A DNA stretch of 64,000 nucleotides from Leptoclinus maculatus (Eukaryota > Chordata > Actinopteri > Perciformes > Stichaeidae). The DNA is taken from positions 10,166,642 to 10,230,641 of the forward strand of contig JAVDOI010000007.1 of NCBI GenBank assembly GCA_032191485.1. The letters are read 5' to 3'. A model generated the notes under the pieces. The model searched no databases, was not told where the DNA came from, and worked only from the letters and a program-made list of their open reading frames with translations. Position numbers and translations under genes: made by a program. This document shows positions 10,736-22,400 of the stretch, piece after piece; positions within the stretch are counted from its first letter, which is position 1, and the number at the start of each line of letters is the position of its first letter.

Positions 10736-13700
10736 AACATTCGTATTTACAAGGATATATGAAGTTAGTAATGTGGCAAAAACTGAGACCAAGCTGAGAA
10801 AACCTGAGGCAGTAAATGGTTCATTCTATTTTTCTTAACATGTGAGACGTTCTAATAAACCAACAACACAAACACAAAACACCTAAGTATGTCTCAATGT
10901 CAGTGGTAAACAGAAGTTTGTGGAAGCACAATTGGAAATAAGTTACCTAGGGTGCCTACACTGAGAGAAACTCTCCCAAACACTGTTACCAATAACCTGT
11001 CGCATTAACCTACCGAACTAAATCTTTCTAATCCTGCACACATACCCCACCCCAGTGACTCATAAAGGGAGGCAGAGTCTATGGACTTTAAGCTCAAAGA
11101 CTTGCCAAAGAAGATCCCGTTGACTGTGTTTGAAATTTCACTTATTTCTTTTTAATATATAAGACGCAGCACTTTGTCATACATGCATGTTAATACGTGT
11201 TTTAATTAAATTTGCCATCAATTTAATGCACATTCTTTGATAAAATGTATCTGCAGTGCAGCGAATCCATTTGAACATAATTGTATACACTTCTGCCACT
11301 TTGAGGAGGGCTACGACTTATTAAGGGCTACACAAATAGGTTAGCATTGATTTTACACTTCAAAACTCTCTGTTGGGTTTCTATGAGCTTCTATGGTTCA
11401 CTTTTGTTTGAGTATTTTGAGACTGAATGCAGGTATATAAAAGGAGTAGTTTGTATGCTTAATACAGAAGAGACTTTCCGGAACACTTACTGTGAAACTG
11501 AACTATATAAGCCTGTTGTTTGTTTCCTGCACTGCAATCAGCACTGGAGGAGTGGAGTCATGGGTGTCCAAACAAGTAACAAACCCCTGTGGTGACCAAG
11601 AATCAATCAGGCCAGGTATTTATCACTGATACTTACTATAATAATCCCCTTTAGTTGAAGTCATAGGGAAAACTCTGGGTTTCAGAGTTCTCTCTTAATA
11701 TATCCTCATTGGAGGATAAAGAAAATCTCAGGGTATTTAACACAGTTGTAATGCCTATCACTTACATTTATGGTCAAGGTTGAAATCAAGATTCCATCTT
11801 CAGGGTTTTTATCCTTACTTTAAAAAACTGACTAAAGCTTACAAACGCGTACAGAATATGAGATGTGCAATGCAAACACAAATTGAATTACACTGCTAAG
11901 CTTTTTGTGGTTTATGAAATATTTCAAAAAGAGAATGACTACTCTGCCTTCTGTTCTTTCTTTTTCAATGCTTCCCAGACAAAGATGCAAGCAAATACAG
12001 AAACAGGTGAGAAGCCTCGTATCCATGTGGGAGGAAAGACTCATCCAATCCTGCTGTTGTTGGCTATTTGCGCTTATCGCAACTCACAGAGCCGAGATGG
12101 CAAACAAAGCCACAATCATAGGCCGATGCAAATGAAAGTCATCGCATTGCATGGCTCTCACTGCTGTGCTGTGCCTTGTTGAGGTTTGGTGTGTGTGCAG
12201 TCTGTCTCTAGTGAATCTGTTGAAGTCCGGTGTAAGTGCAAAACACAAGCTAAACGTTCCTTTAAATACCACCTCATCTATGAAGGACGTCCACAGCATA
12301 AGATGACTTGAATGTTGAACTTGGTATCCAGGTGTTTGGAAATAAATCACATTTCTGTAAAATGGCAGGTAATAATTATTTAAATCCTGAAACTACAAAA
12401 ATGACAGCTACGGAAATTTAACTTTTGGTATTTTTCATCAAAAAAAAAAAGAAGAAGAAATACACTTTGTGATTTCAAGCATACGGAAACAAACGCATCC
12501 AATTCCTATGATGGTTGAAATTAAAGATCAGTATTTTGAATTCATTTTGTTGTCAATAAATATAATACGATTAAATGACATCCCACAAAGGCAAAGATCG
12601 GGCTGGCACTGTCAAAATGCGATGCTACCTTTATGCAATATTGAGCAAAACAGAGGTGGCAAGGTTTGAGACAGAAGAGTGATGTTAACGGTAAATGAAA
12701 AAGAGCTATAATTAGAAAGAATAAATTATTCATGTTGAGTAAGAGTGTTATGAAACACTGCTGGGCAGTGTGTTCAGTTTCAAAACTGTTTTGGCACAGA
12801 AATTATACATAATTATAATTTTGATAATTATAGAATGGTCGCAAGAGGTTTCATATACTGGCAGAGGAGGACACAAGGAGTGATCCTGTCACGACACATG
12901 CTTTGGCAATCACAAGCAGTGAGCAATGGCTCATCTAAGAATGCTGATATGTTACACCTGTGTCAGTCTCCATTAGTGTAATTACACAAGAGCTAAGCCG
13001 ACAGTCCAGTATGCGGATGCCAAAGATGGAAGGATAAGAATGAAATTAATCATGGCAATATCAGCACTTCTGTCTGAGGCAGAGAGTACAAAGGCATACA
13101 TCACGTTGAAGAGAGGATTTTAATAACATATTCATAAAGCAGGTGTGTGTAGTTTTGGTTGTCTCACTTGAGTGAGACACACAAATCAATGCATCACTGT
13201 AATGTTTTGTGACCTTCCATGTCACAACATATCAAAAATTCATTTACGGATTCCCACAAGCATGAGGGATTTTTTATTTTATTTTCCATTCATCAGGATC
13301 TGGGTAGTTTTCATCCTTTACTGACCACAGTTCAACACCTTAGAGACACTGTTACTTTCTTTGAACGCTCACATTTCAGTTAAACCTCTGCTACCATATA
13401 ACAAATGATCCATGCAACATAACCTGCATCACAGCTGAACTCAGCAATTATATCAGGTATATACAGGTATTTTCGTTGCTCTCAATACACAGTACATACA
13501 CAGTATTAGAGCTAAGAACAAGGAAAACTAGTGATTTAACTGGGATCACACAATCCGCTATTCATTCTCAACTACACCTGTAAAGTTCTGTGACTTGTAC
13601 GGTTGTGACGCTATTTTAATGACAATGATGATGACATGTCTGACACTTGGCAAAGTACTCAAAACTGCCTTTGTGGTAGTGCCCTCCTACAGGGTGAGAA

Positions 13701-15268
13701 CATTTACAGCCACACTCTCGTTGCTAACAGAGCCGGACAAAGGTAAACCTCAATATATGAAGAAAAAAAAAAGCTATGTTCAGAGAGACAATTATTTTTC
13801 ATAGATGTATACCTTAATTGGACTATTTATCACTGATGCATCGCCAAAGAACATATCTTGTCTACATGTCTTTGAATGTTGTTGTTGTTTACCTCTTGTG
13901 AAATATTCCCTCGCAAGGTATGCTAAGCCATAATACCATCAAGTAGTGTAAGCCTATACTTGATTTCATTAACACACACACACACACACACATACACACA
14001 CACCAGGCTGTAGTCCATTGCATGATATACATCAACACCATATACTTAATTGGTAAAAGAGAGCTTAAACCATCAATAAAGACACTCTGCCAAACAACAC
14101 GCAACTTTTATAGTACATATTGAAGTTAGAGAGTCACTGAGAGTTACTGTTAAATAAAACAGCGAAGAATGAACTGGCACCATGAGTCAAGCAGCAGCTC
14201 TGGGGCATGTTTTGCTTGTCGGGTTGGAAGAGCTAGAGTGGCAAGAGCCAACATACAGTTTAGTAAGTGGAGTACATTGTAAGCTAATAATGCGCAGCCA
14301 TGGCCACAGAGAGACAAGACACTGCAATGACTGTGACTATATCACAAAGTTTTTATCAAACGTATGATACTGAGACAAATAAATTGGTATATAATTATGA
14401 ATTAATCAAAATGTATGAAAACCATCTCTGCAGCATGAATCCCTTCTCTACTGTCCATCCTCAGTAAGGTTCACAAGAACTGCTAGATACACATTGTTGT
14501 GTCTCATGTTCCACCTGAGTACAGGTGCCTCAAAAATCTTGTGCTCTGTGCCTTTATCCCCCACCAGCTGTGGCTCATCCTTCTCCAAGGACAATCTGTG
14601 TCCACTGTTCCACATATCCCCTGCACCCTCAAACATCTGCTGAGTTTGCACAGTTGTCCAAAAAAGAGGCAAGAGTGAAATTATTCATTCATTTTTCAGT
14701 TTCTTTTAGATAAACCTTTCTTTTTTCTCACAGGTTGGAGTTTTGCAGCAGGTAAATATAATACACTGGAGGTAGAAGTGCTGGTGGTAAGGAGTGAGTG
14801 AGCCAACACTAAATGCTCATATTGCTCTATGAGCCAGACCAGGATCACTCATAACAGATCTGAATTCCATCCGACCTCTGGACTGAAAGTGCATGCATTA
14901 CCTGAGAGGAAGCGACATGTTGGTGTTGGAGAATGGAGCGAAGCAGAGCTGCTTCGGGCGAATGGATTGGAGCCTCAAGGTCCAGTCTGTTTCACTGTGC
15001 TGCACATTTTTTGCTGATGTAGATTTGCCCTCGCTGACCAGTAGAGACAATATATTCTCTACATAAAAAAGTCACGAATACTTCCATATTGAATTAAGTA
15101 TAAGTATATACTTACTTTTTCATCATTCTGTGAAATACAGGTCAGAGTTATTAGAACATCTTCCATGATGTGTGAATTAGATGTATTAAATACAAGAATG
15201 CACAAATACTGAACTCTGTCATGTGAAAAAATTAAATCTGTTCTAACCTAGGCTGGACATTGAGTGTC
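10736..15268. other. unique non-coding sequence with one CA microsatellite
   Basis: No gene recognised. Several overlapping frames of 70-105 codons at 11832-12350 on both strands have no known domain. A CA tract lies at 13972-14003. No transposon end was identified. Some stretches (12890-13140) have the texture of conserved non-coding DNA, but nothing firm supports that. Confidence 0.45.
13972..14003. repeat. (CA)n microsatellite
   Basis: About 16 CA units with one interrupting CATA. Such tracts are very frequent in fish genomes and commonly length-polymorphic. Confidence 0.9.
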
Positions 15269-15276
15269 ACATAGGC

Positions 15277-16156
15277 CAGCGGTCCCCAACCACCGGGCCG
15301 TGGACCGGTACCGGTCCGTGGGTCATTTGGTACCGGGCCACACAGAAAGAATAAATAACTTATATTATTTCCGTTTTATTGATTATCAGAGTCTGAAAGA
15401 TGTTTTAATTTCATCCGCCTGTGGCTCTTGACACATGTCAAGACGTTTGTCTTGGTCACGTGATACGTTTCCTCAAAAATTAAGCCCACAAGCTAGCGAA
15501 AATGAGTAAAAAACTTTTGTAGAGCTTCTTTGCAAAGGGGAAAAGGCCCACTAAGGAGACACAAGAAGAGCCTACAACTTCCAAGAAAAAGAAAGCTTAA
15601 TTTAACAGACAATATCAGGAGTCTAATTAAACATCAGGATTAATTCTGACGCACCAAGCCCGCTCTGCAGTATATGTGGCGACAGAGGAAGATCAGCTGC
15701 TGGAGATTGTAAATGACAGTGGCCTTAAAAGTATGTTTGAGACAACAACTCTGCTGGTGTTTTGGATTAAAATCAAGGCTGAATATCCTGAGATCGCCAC
15801 AAAAGCACTGAAAACCCTGCTTCCATTTCCAACATCCTCTTTGTGAAGCGGGATTTTTTTGCAGTGACAGCAATCAAAACAAAACGAAGTAGACTGGACA
15901 TAAGGACTTTGGGTGTCATTGTCTCCCCGTTACCCCCAGATGGGACCGTCTCGTTGCAGAGAAACAAGCTCAGGGCTCCCACTGATTCAGTGTTATTGTG
16001 AGTTGTATTTTTTATGAATTTTATGTTTGTTTTCATGCTGGCCGGTCGTATCATTTTATTTCGTCGTGTTCATCGGCCACACCTTGAATGCCGGTCCGTG
16101 AAAATATTGTCTAATATGAAACCGGTCCGTGGTGCAAAAAAAGTTGGGGACCTCTG
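15277..16156 (+). mobile_element. 880-bp non-autonomous hAT element (ZBED5/Charlie-like), complete ends
   Basis: The left end is CAGCGGTCCCCAAC (15277-15290); the right end is GTTGGGGACCTCTG (16143-16156). They form a 14-bp terminal inverted repeat with one mismatch. Flanking 8-bp sequences ACATAGGC (15269-15276) and ATGTAGGC (16157-16164) match at 6 of 8 positions, the expected hAT target-duplication length; the two differences are transitions. Subterminal GGACCGG/CCGGTCCGTGG motifs appear at both ends. The interior keeps only the beginning and end of a transposase gene, so this is a deletion derivative that would depend on a transposase supplied elsewhere. Confidence 0.85.
15502..15950 (+). 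pseudogene. relict hAT transposase pieces inside the 880-bp element
   Basis: From the ATG at 15502 the frame reads MSKKLL, an in-frame TAG (15520-15522), then SFFAKGKRPTKETQEEPTTS and KKKKA, a TAA (15598-15600), then FNRQYQES. This is the lysine-rich start typical of ZBED5-like hAT proteins. After an abrupt jump, 15757-15840 reads FWIKIKAEYPEIATKALKTL and LPFPTSS, followed after frameshifts by LDIRTLG-like sequence, which corresponds to the hAT C-terminal end. The BED finger after the start, the catalytic core and most of the middle are missing. The homology calls rest on remembered family features. Confidence 0.65.
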
Positions 16157-16164
16157 ATGTAGGC

Positions 16165-17094
16165 CACTTCGCTCATTATAAGAAGCTGATAAAGAAAATA
16201 GGTTATGATCTATATTGCCTCATGCAACACTGTACATAAATCATAGTTTACCAGTGTTCCCTGGTGCTGTATATGGACAACATAAAAGACTAACAATGGG
16301 CCTCTGTTAGTATTGAACAATTTCAAATATATGCAGCGTGTTTTGTTCCTTTTCTCAGTGGACTTGTGTGTACAAATGTTTGGACTTGTTTGACTTCTTC
16401 CAAGGGGAGGATTGCGGTGCATTCCACCATGATAAATCAGACAGCAAGAGAAAGAAGTTGAATATTATTAAATATTATTCAGTCTGTGACTAACATGACC
16501 GTGAATAAAGGGGATCTTTCTCGGGTGATCTGGTGCTTTTTAAAACTCAAGCTTTTAACCATCAGTGTTTGCAGCAGTCTGGAGGCAGTGACGTACAGTT
16601 CTCACTTAATGCAAATACTGAATGCTCTCTTGGCCTCTGCAGAGAGCAGAGGGGGAATATAGCCTGCCATTCACTGCCTCCATCAAAAGCCATTTGTCAA
16701 CTGTTTTAGTGCACATCGGTACACAGAGCTGAAAGGGTCTAACTCGCTGCCCCCTTACCAAGTGGAGACACACTGCATCAAGTGCAAAATGGGCCTGAAA
16801 AGTGCAGCGATGCAGACACTGTCAATATATTTGTTGTTGGGTAACTGAATGATGAAAGTATGCCATTACTAGTGGTGCTAAAGTTGTGGCTGTTTATTAA
16901 ATGACTGGATGAAAAAATATATCTTCTTGATTTTGCACATTTCTGTGGAAATATATTTTTATAATGTTTGGAAGGTCATGCTTTACAGCTAAAGTTCATC
17001 AGGTGATACTATAGTCTAATAGTTGCCTATTCTCTGGGTCAGGCTGTTTATCAGCTTCAGACTGCATTTTAACAGCTGAACGCCTTAGTGTATT
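16165..17094. other. unique non-coding sequence between two hAT insertions
   Basis: No gene or repeat recognised. The block 16560-16810 is GC-richer than its surroundings and non-repetitive (TGCAAATACTGAATG, GCCATTTGTCAAC), with a conserved non-coding look, but no further support can be given. Confidence 0.4.
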
Positions 17095-17102
17095 GTCTAA
17101 AG

Positions 17103-18179
17103 CAGGGGTGTCAAACTCATGTTCCCTCTGGGGCCACATCAGCATCATGGTTGCCCTCAAAGGGCCGGTTGTAAATGTAAGACTGTATAAATGTAACTAC
17201 TCCTAACATATTGTTAAACAACTGTCTCTACATTTGATTATTGTTTATTCAAGTGTAAAAAGATTGTACATGCAGTTATATGAATGTAAAATTATATTTA
17301 AGCACATTTCTGTTATTATAACATAAATCATTTTAATTTAGGGTTAAGAAACCCACATTACTCTATCAAAGATCAAACTATTAAAGAAAATAACAAAGAC
17401 TAATATCATCAAGAACAAGTTATTACATTAACTTTGTTCAAAGCTATTTTTGTCACCTCTGCATCACTAATGTCTCCCCGTCATCGTCCCGTGCATGGCA
17501 GCTACATCCAAGAGCTCCTGAGAGTCAGGTCTTATGAACACGGATAGATGATGTGTCCGTGTTGTCTGTGCTTTCATCAACAGCTAATGAAGAAGACGAG
17601 TACCTGCTCGTCTCTTAGCTAGCTGTGTTGTTAGATTAGCTGCTAGTTCCTGAACTCGGTCTGCGATGGTGTTTCTTCACAAACTGAACTTTTAAAAGTC
17701 TGTATCTGGTCAGAGCACAGCTGCTCACACACCTTTAAGCATGACTGGGCTGTAGCGAGCCACATCCGGGCATTTGGACCGTGCTTGGCTTGATGTGAAC
17801 TTTGAATTGGAACAGTACTTAGGCTGAGACTGATGACGTTTCACAAGTCCACGAGTTTACAAGTACAGAGAAGTACGCATGTTGAGAAAGACCCAATCTC
17901 TTGTTGGAAAACCTCTTTATGGGCTGTTGCCTCTCCTGTCCACCTGTTGTGATAGTTTTAATGTTACACAGACAACATGCTATCTCATAATTTCGACTTT
18001 CTATCTCATAATTTCGACCATGGGGATATTTTTATTTTCAAGTCTAACTTTAAATTTTTGTAAAAAAAAAATGTAAAAAAAAGATTTTTTTTTTTTTTTT
18101 TTGCTGGCGGATTCGCGGGCCACATAAAACGACGTGGCGGGCCGCATCCGGCCCGCGGGCCGTATGTTTGACACCCCTG
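17103..18179 (-). mobile_element. 1,077-bp hAT element with perfect TSD (GTF2IRD2-like/Charlie type)
   Basis: The ends CAGGGGTGTCAAAC (17103-17116) and GTTTGACACCCCTG (18166-18179) are a perfect 14-bp inverted repeat. They are flanked by identical 8-bp target duplications GTCTAAAG (17095-17102 and 18180-18187), a textbook hAT insertion. The right subterminus is GC-rich (GGCGGGCCGCATCCGGCCCG). The interior holds a minus-strand transposase relict, and near 18060-18103 an A-run facing an 18-bp T-run that could fold back. The intact duplication means no boundary rearrangement since insertion. Confidence 0.9.
17488..17690 (-). pseudogene. hAT transposase relict with DEST motif
   Basis: Minus-strand frames give NTIADRVQELAANLTTQLAK, then in a shifted frame SLAVDESTDNTDT, then LDVAAMHGTMTG. 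The order ..ELA..L..QL.....SLAVDESTD.....MHGTTTG is that of GTF2IRD2-type hAT transposases. The DEST tetrapeptide (codons at 17567-17578) includes the first catalytic aspartate of the hAT RNase-H fold (family knowledge). Internal stops and frame changes show it is dead; the remaining catalytic residues are not found in the element. Confidence 0.7.
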
Positions 18180-18239
18180 GTCTAAAGCCTGTTCTTAATA
18201 CAAAACAGCTGTTATGCCTTTCGCTTTACTTGATGGGAG

Positions 18240-18603
18240 CTCTACCAGGTGTCCAGAATGTGCCTTAAACTTGGTAGAACAGCTTCCTCTTGTTTTGCTC
18301 CCTTGTCATGGTATAACCTTCACAACACACTGCAGCCTAATGATTTTGTCTTTGTGGGAGAGTTCAAGGATCTGATAAGAAAATGTGTACAATTGCTATT
18401 CCTAAACTGGATTCATTATACATCTATTTTCTGTTGTCTGTTTGTAATCGGCTCTGGTTTTAAATGACCCTTGTGTATTTTTGTCATGCTTGCTATTTTA
18501 TATTTTGTAATCTTGTAATTGTGTGCTATCTTGGCCAGGTACCCCCATCAAAAATATGTTTTAATCACAAGGGACACCTTTCAAATAAAACAAATTTGAA
18601 AGG
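18240..18603 (+). mobile_element. 3' end of a non-LTR retrotransposon (L2-like)
   Basis: An open stretch at 18249-18467 reads MCLKLGRTASSCFAPLSWYN followed by LHNTLQPNDFVFVGEFKDLI, matching the C-terminal end of fish L2-like reverse transcriptase proteins (..LG..AFSY.AP..WN.LQ..L...FVSL..FK..I). The 3' UTR then carries CTTGGCCAGGTACCCC and a degraded fold-back (CAAAAATATGTTTTAATCAC), ending AAATAAAACAAATTTGAAA, the usual tail of these elements. The rest of the element is absent (5' truncation), as is usual for LINE insertions. Confidence 0.6.
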
Positions 18604-21600
18604 TGGAGTGCAGATCTCCACCAAGTGTGTCTGCAACACCCACTGCTGTATTGTGTGAGTGAATGAAATACAATTCACAATTGGCTAAGCCAATGTCTAG
18701 ACACCAACTGACTGTAATGCGTCTTGGAAAACACTTAATTCAAACTCAAAAACAAGCTGCGATAAATACAAAAAATCGGCTCAGTCTTCGTATTTTTAAA
18801 AAAATAAGTTATTTTTGCTATCGAGTGTCTTTTCTTAGAAACTTTCAAAACGGAAGAAAAGAACAGAGTCTAAAACCGTGAAGAAAGATGTTCATCGTCA
18901 ACCCGTTTCCCTTTGTTGATTCCTACTATTTTATTTCATAAATGAGGAAAAAAAAAAAACGATAACTGCAAAGTCAAAATACAAAACAAAGAATGTGTAA
19001 GCTTGTTTCTTGATGGATCTTGATGTAATCTTACAGGTAAGCAGCTCACATGTTTCTAATAACGTGTGTACTCATGATAGTATGTGATCATCAAAGGACA
19101 CAGTGATACCCATGTTGACAGAGGATGCCAAGAAAGTGTGTATATTCTGACTCTAATAGACAGCATCATTATTTCTGGATGGATCTCTAAGCAGTGCCAT
19201 CTTTTGAATGGTTTTGTGTAGAGCTGCACTGCCGTCATCTTCCCAATAAAAGTAACGTGTACACACTTCATCCTGGCGACAGGTGCTGCATCAGCCTCAC
19301 AGGGTGTCTGGGGAATGTGTGGGAATATCTTAAACCATCCTGATGCAGCTTGTAATGTTAGTGTGCAATAAAATGTGTGACACCGACGCACCAAGAAGCT
19401 AAATCAAAGACAGATTCTTCAGTGCTTTGGGATTTTCAAATGTATGAGAGCAATAATAGGATGCAGGATTTAACTTTTGGGAATAGGAAAGGTGACATTC
19501 CATGATCAGATTCAATTAGTGTGACATGCAGGAACAGCCTAAAGTAACTTTATTCATGAGGTTGCCAGCTTTTGTCTGGCATTCCTCTATTTTACCTCAT
19601 TAATTTCAGTGAGTTGGATGGAAAACTTTTGTAATCAAGACATTCATTTAAAAAATATTTTTTTCTCAAAACCTTTTAGAGATTTCAGGTACCGGCATTT
19701 CTTTCTCAAGCTAAATGCATAATTTCCGAAATCATATGAAGTTTTTTGAGGTACATTTTTAAATGTTTCTCCAATTAATGCTTCAAGGCAAGACATCAGT
19801 TCAATCTTGGTGTGTAGTCATCCTAGGCGAAACCTAATTAAAAACATCAGGTTTTTAAAAGGCAATTTACGACGTGATACACATACAATAAAAATGTTTA
19901 TAGCAATGAAGTGTGGGTTTGTGTAAACCTCAGCACAAAGTTTCCCAATATCAAAAGCTCACACAGTTGCAGATCTTAATCTTGTCTTAAAATGTTATTT
20001 GGTTGTCATATTTATTTCCTAATCAAGCAGCCAATGTGAGGAGTTTGCTGTTATCCTTTAAATTAAAAATCAATTACATTAAGAGCAAATTAACAAAACA
20101 AATGTGTCTGATTAAAATACTGACATCTACGAGTATCGTACAATACTCCTATGCTGGGGCCAATGCACATATACACACTAGGACTGTGATTAATAGCACT
20201 AAAACAAAGAGCAGAAATATATCTACTGTTAAAATCAATAATCTGACTGCATCCAATGGTTGATGTTAGCAGACTGAATTATGAGACAGCATCCATACTT
20301 AAATGGTCTGTCTGGCAATTAGCTCTCACTGTAGTAGCATTCAAACAAATACTGGAAGCACAAATACCACAGCAGCCCTGTCACTTAATGACTGAAAGTG
20401 GTAATGGTAAATAGGTCTACATGAAGGGTAATTTCTTCAGGTTATGTTTTTCATTATTATACCTAATCATTTTTCAATACAACAAATAAAAAACAACATA
20501 TAATACAAACAATTCAAGAAAATTGTAAAAGAAACGTTGTATAATGAGCACTTTTCTTGTGTAATCTAAGGTGTTGCAATTTAAACAACTGGTTTATGCT
20601 CATAATTTTCCCTCAGCAAAACTGCTGATAAATGCATCTTCTCTTTATACATACATTATACAAAAAAAGCCCAGCTTTATGTAACTATAATATGGGGAAC
20701 TGTTGTCTCCTGCTCCAGTTCCTTCATCACAAACTAAAAGATGAATAACTTAAGAGCCAGTGACAGGCAACTACAGGAGTGCCAGCAGCAATGATAGGCA
20801 CGTTGGAAAAGGACTTTAGTTGGAGATTGTTGCTTCTAGTTATTCAAACAGGGAGTGGAACTCAGAGACATGGTGTGTTCATTGGGCAAACATCTCCTGC
20901 TGAAAACTATTTGGGTGTTGCAGTTTCCACTCCGGGCTGCTCAATCTCAACAAAACACAAATACAAATCAACATGTATTTCATATGTGCACACATGCACA
21001 CATACACAGCCTTTCCATCACTGCCAAACCTACAACTGGAATGAGAAAACACAATGCTAATTTAAGAAAAATGTATGTAATGATGAACTACAATGAATGA
21101 CAATGCATCAGGTGATGCATCAAGGCATAATGCCTGACTACATGTCAATAACAAACAGGAAGGTAACTTACCCACACAAACAAACTGGAGTCTCCCTAAC
21201 CTAAGCCATCTAACATAAATATAACTTTTAACTCGTCCAAATTATGAAATTAGCCTACTGCTTCACAATCTAGTTGTGCCCGTGTGCACCAGATGGGAAA
21301 AAGCTTGGTGTGCATGTGCATTGTGTGGAGTAAGACAATATGAGTGCTGCTGCTTCTGAATGTGTAAGTGTAAAGACAGGCTACTGTAAATACACACAAA
21401 TTCAAACACTGCATATATCACGTTATTTTGCAATTCAAATGTAAAAAACTAAGTTACCTGAACAACAGTGAACTAGCTCTCTAACCAGAGCTACCATTGT
21501 GCTTGAGCATGTTTGCCCTATTTCCACCTGACTTGTATATAGCTTGATTGAAACCAGTATAAAGTAGGAAAATATCTGTGAACAACAACAACACAATGGT

Positions 21601-22079
21601 ACTTAATATGCAGAAAATACAGTATATTTTAAATTGCTGACACAGACCACTAATGGATGTAACCATTACCAATCACTTACTGTAAAGTGTCACCAGGTTT
21701 TCCAAGTCATAGGGCCACTTTGGCTAACAGCTTCGGATTGTTCAAATGAATTCCATTTACCACGGAGATGTTATAGTTACTCAGTTTCATGGGGACTAAT
21801 GGAGACCTCCAAATGCTTAAAAAGCTGTATATTTGTATTTATAACCCAGCCACAATGTGTGTATTACAAGTAGAAGATAACTCATGACAATATTTGCAGA
21901 AATATTGAACAATGCAGTTGCTAAGAACTCTCAACCACTTCTAGCTTCTTGACAAATACATTGTCAACACTATTAATGCATTTTTTTATATTGAAATATT
22001 AGCACTGTGTCCCTTTCCGCTTCCTTCCAGAAAGCCAGTACTTTTGTGCATCTTTGGTGCCAACTACTTGGTAACCACC

Positions 22080-22400
22080 TAGCATGAGTTAACATGAATA
22101 AATATGCACCAGTGCTTTGATTGATATTGTTGACATTGATATATTTGTTTCACTGTTTTAGTTTCAAAATTTGATAAATGAATAATGCTAAATAACAAAA
22201 ATGAATAAATTCCCTGATAAGTACTAATCTGCTTTGTCATTAATTTAATCGCAAATAAGTTCACCCACATAATTGAATGCCAAGTGCATAAGCTGATTGC
22301 TTCCAGGCAGGCCGAACATGTTATAGCCGGTTAATTGAGAAAACTGTAATTAAAGGTCACAATTATTAATTCATACAGGATATATCAAATACCACTGATC
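22080..22400. promoter_or_regulatory. possible conserved non-coding element
   Basis: Non-repetitive sequence rich in TAAT/ATTA cores around an AGGTCA site (GTAATTAAAGGTCACAATTA near 22345-22365), plus TTAATTGAG and TTAATTTAATCGC. Tight clustering of homeodomain, nuclear-receptor half-site and Sox-like (ACAAT) cores is typical of vertebrate developmental enhancers, but composition alone cannot prove it. Confidence 0.2.

Noticed and set aside
19056..19394. 112-codon minus-strand open frame
   Set aside because: No recognised family or splice context; composition as expected for AT-rich non-coding DNA.
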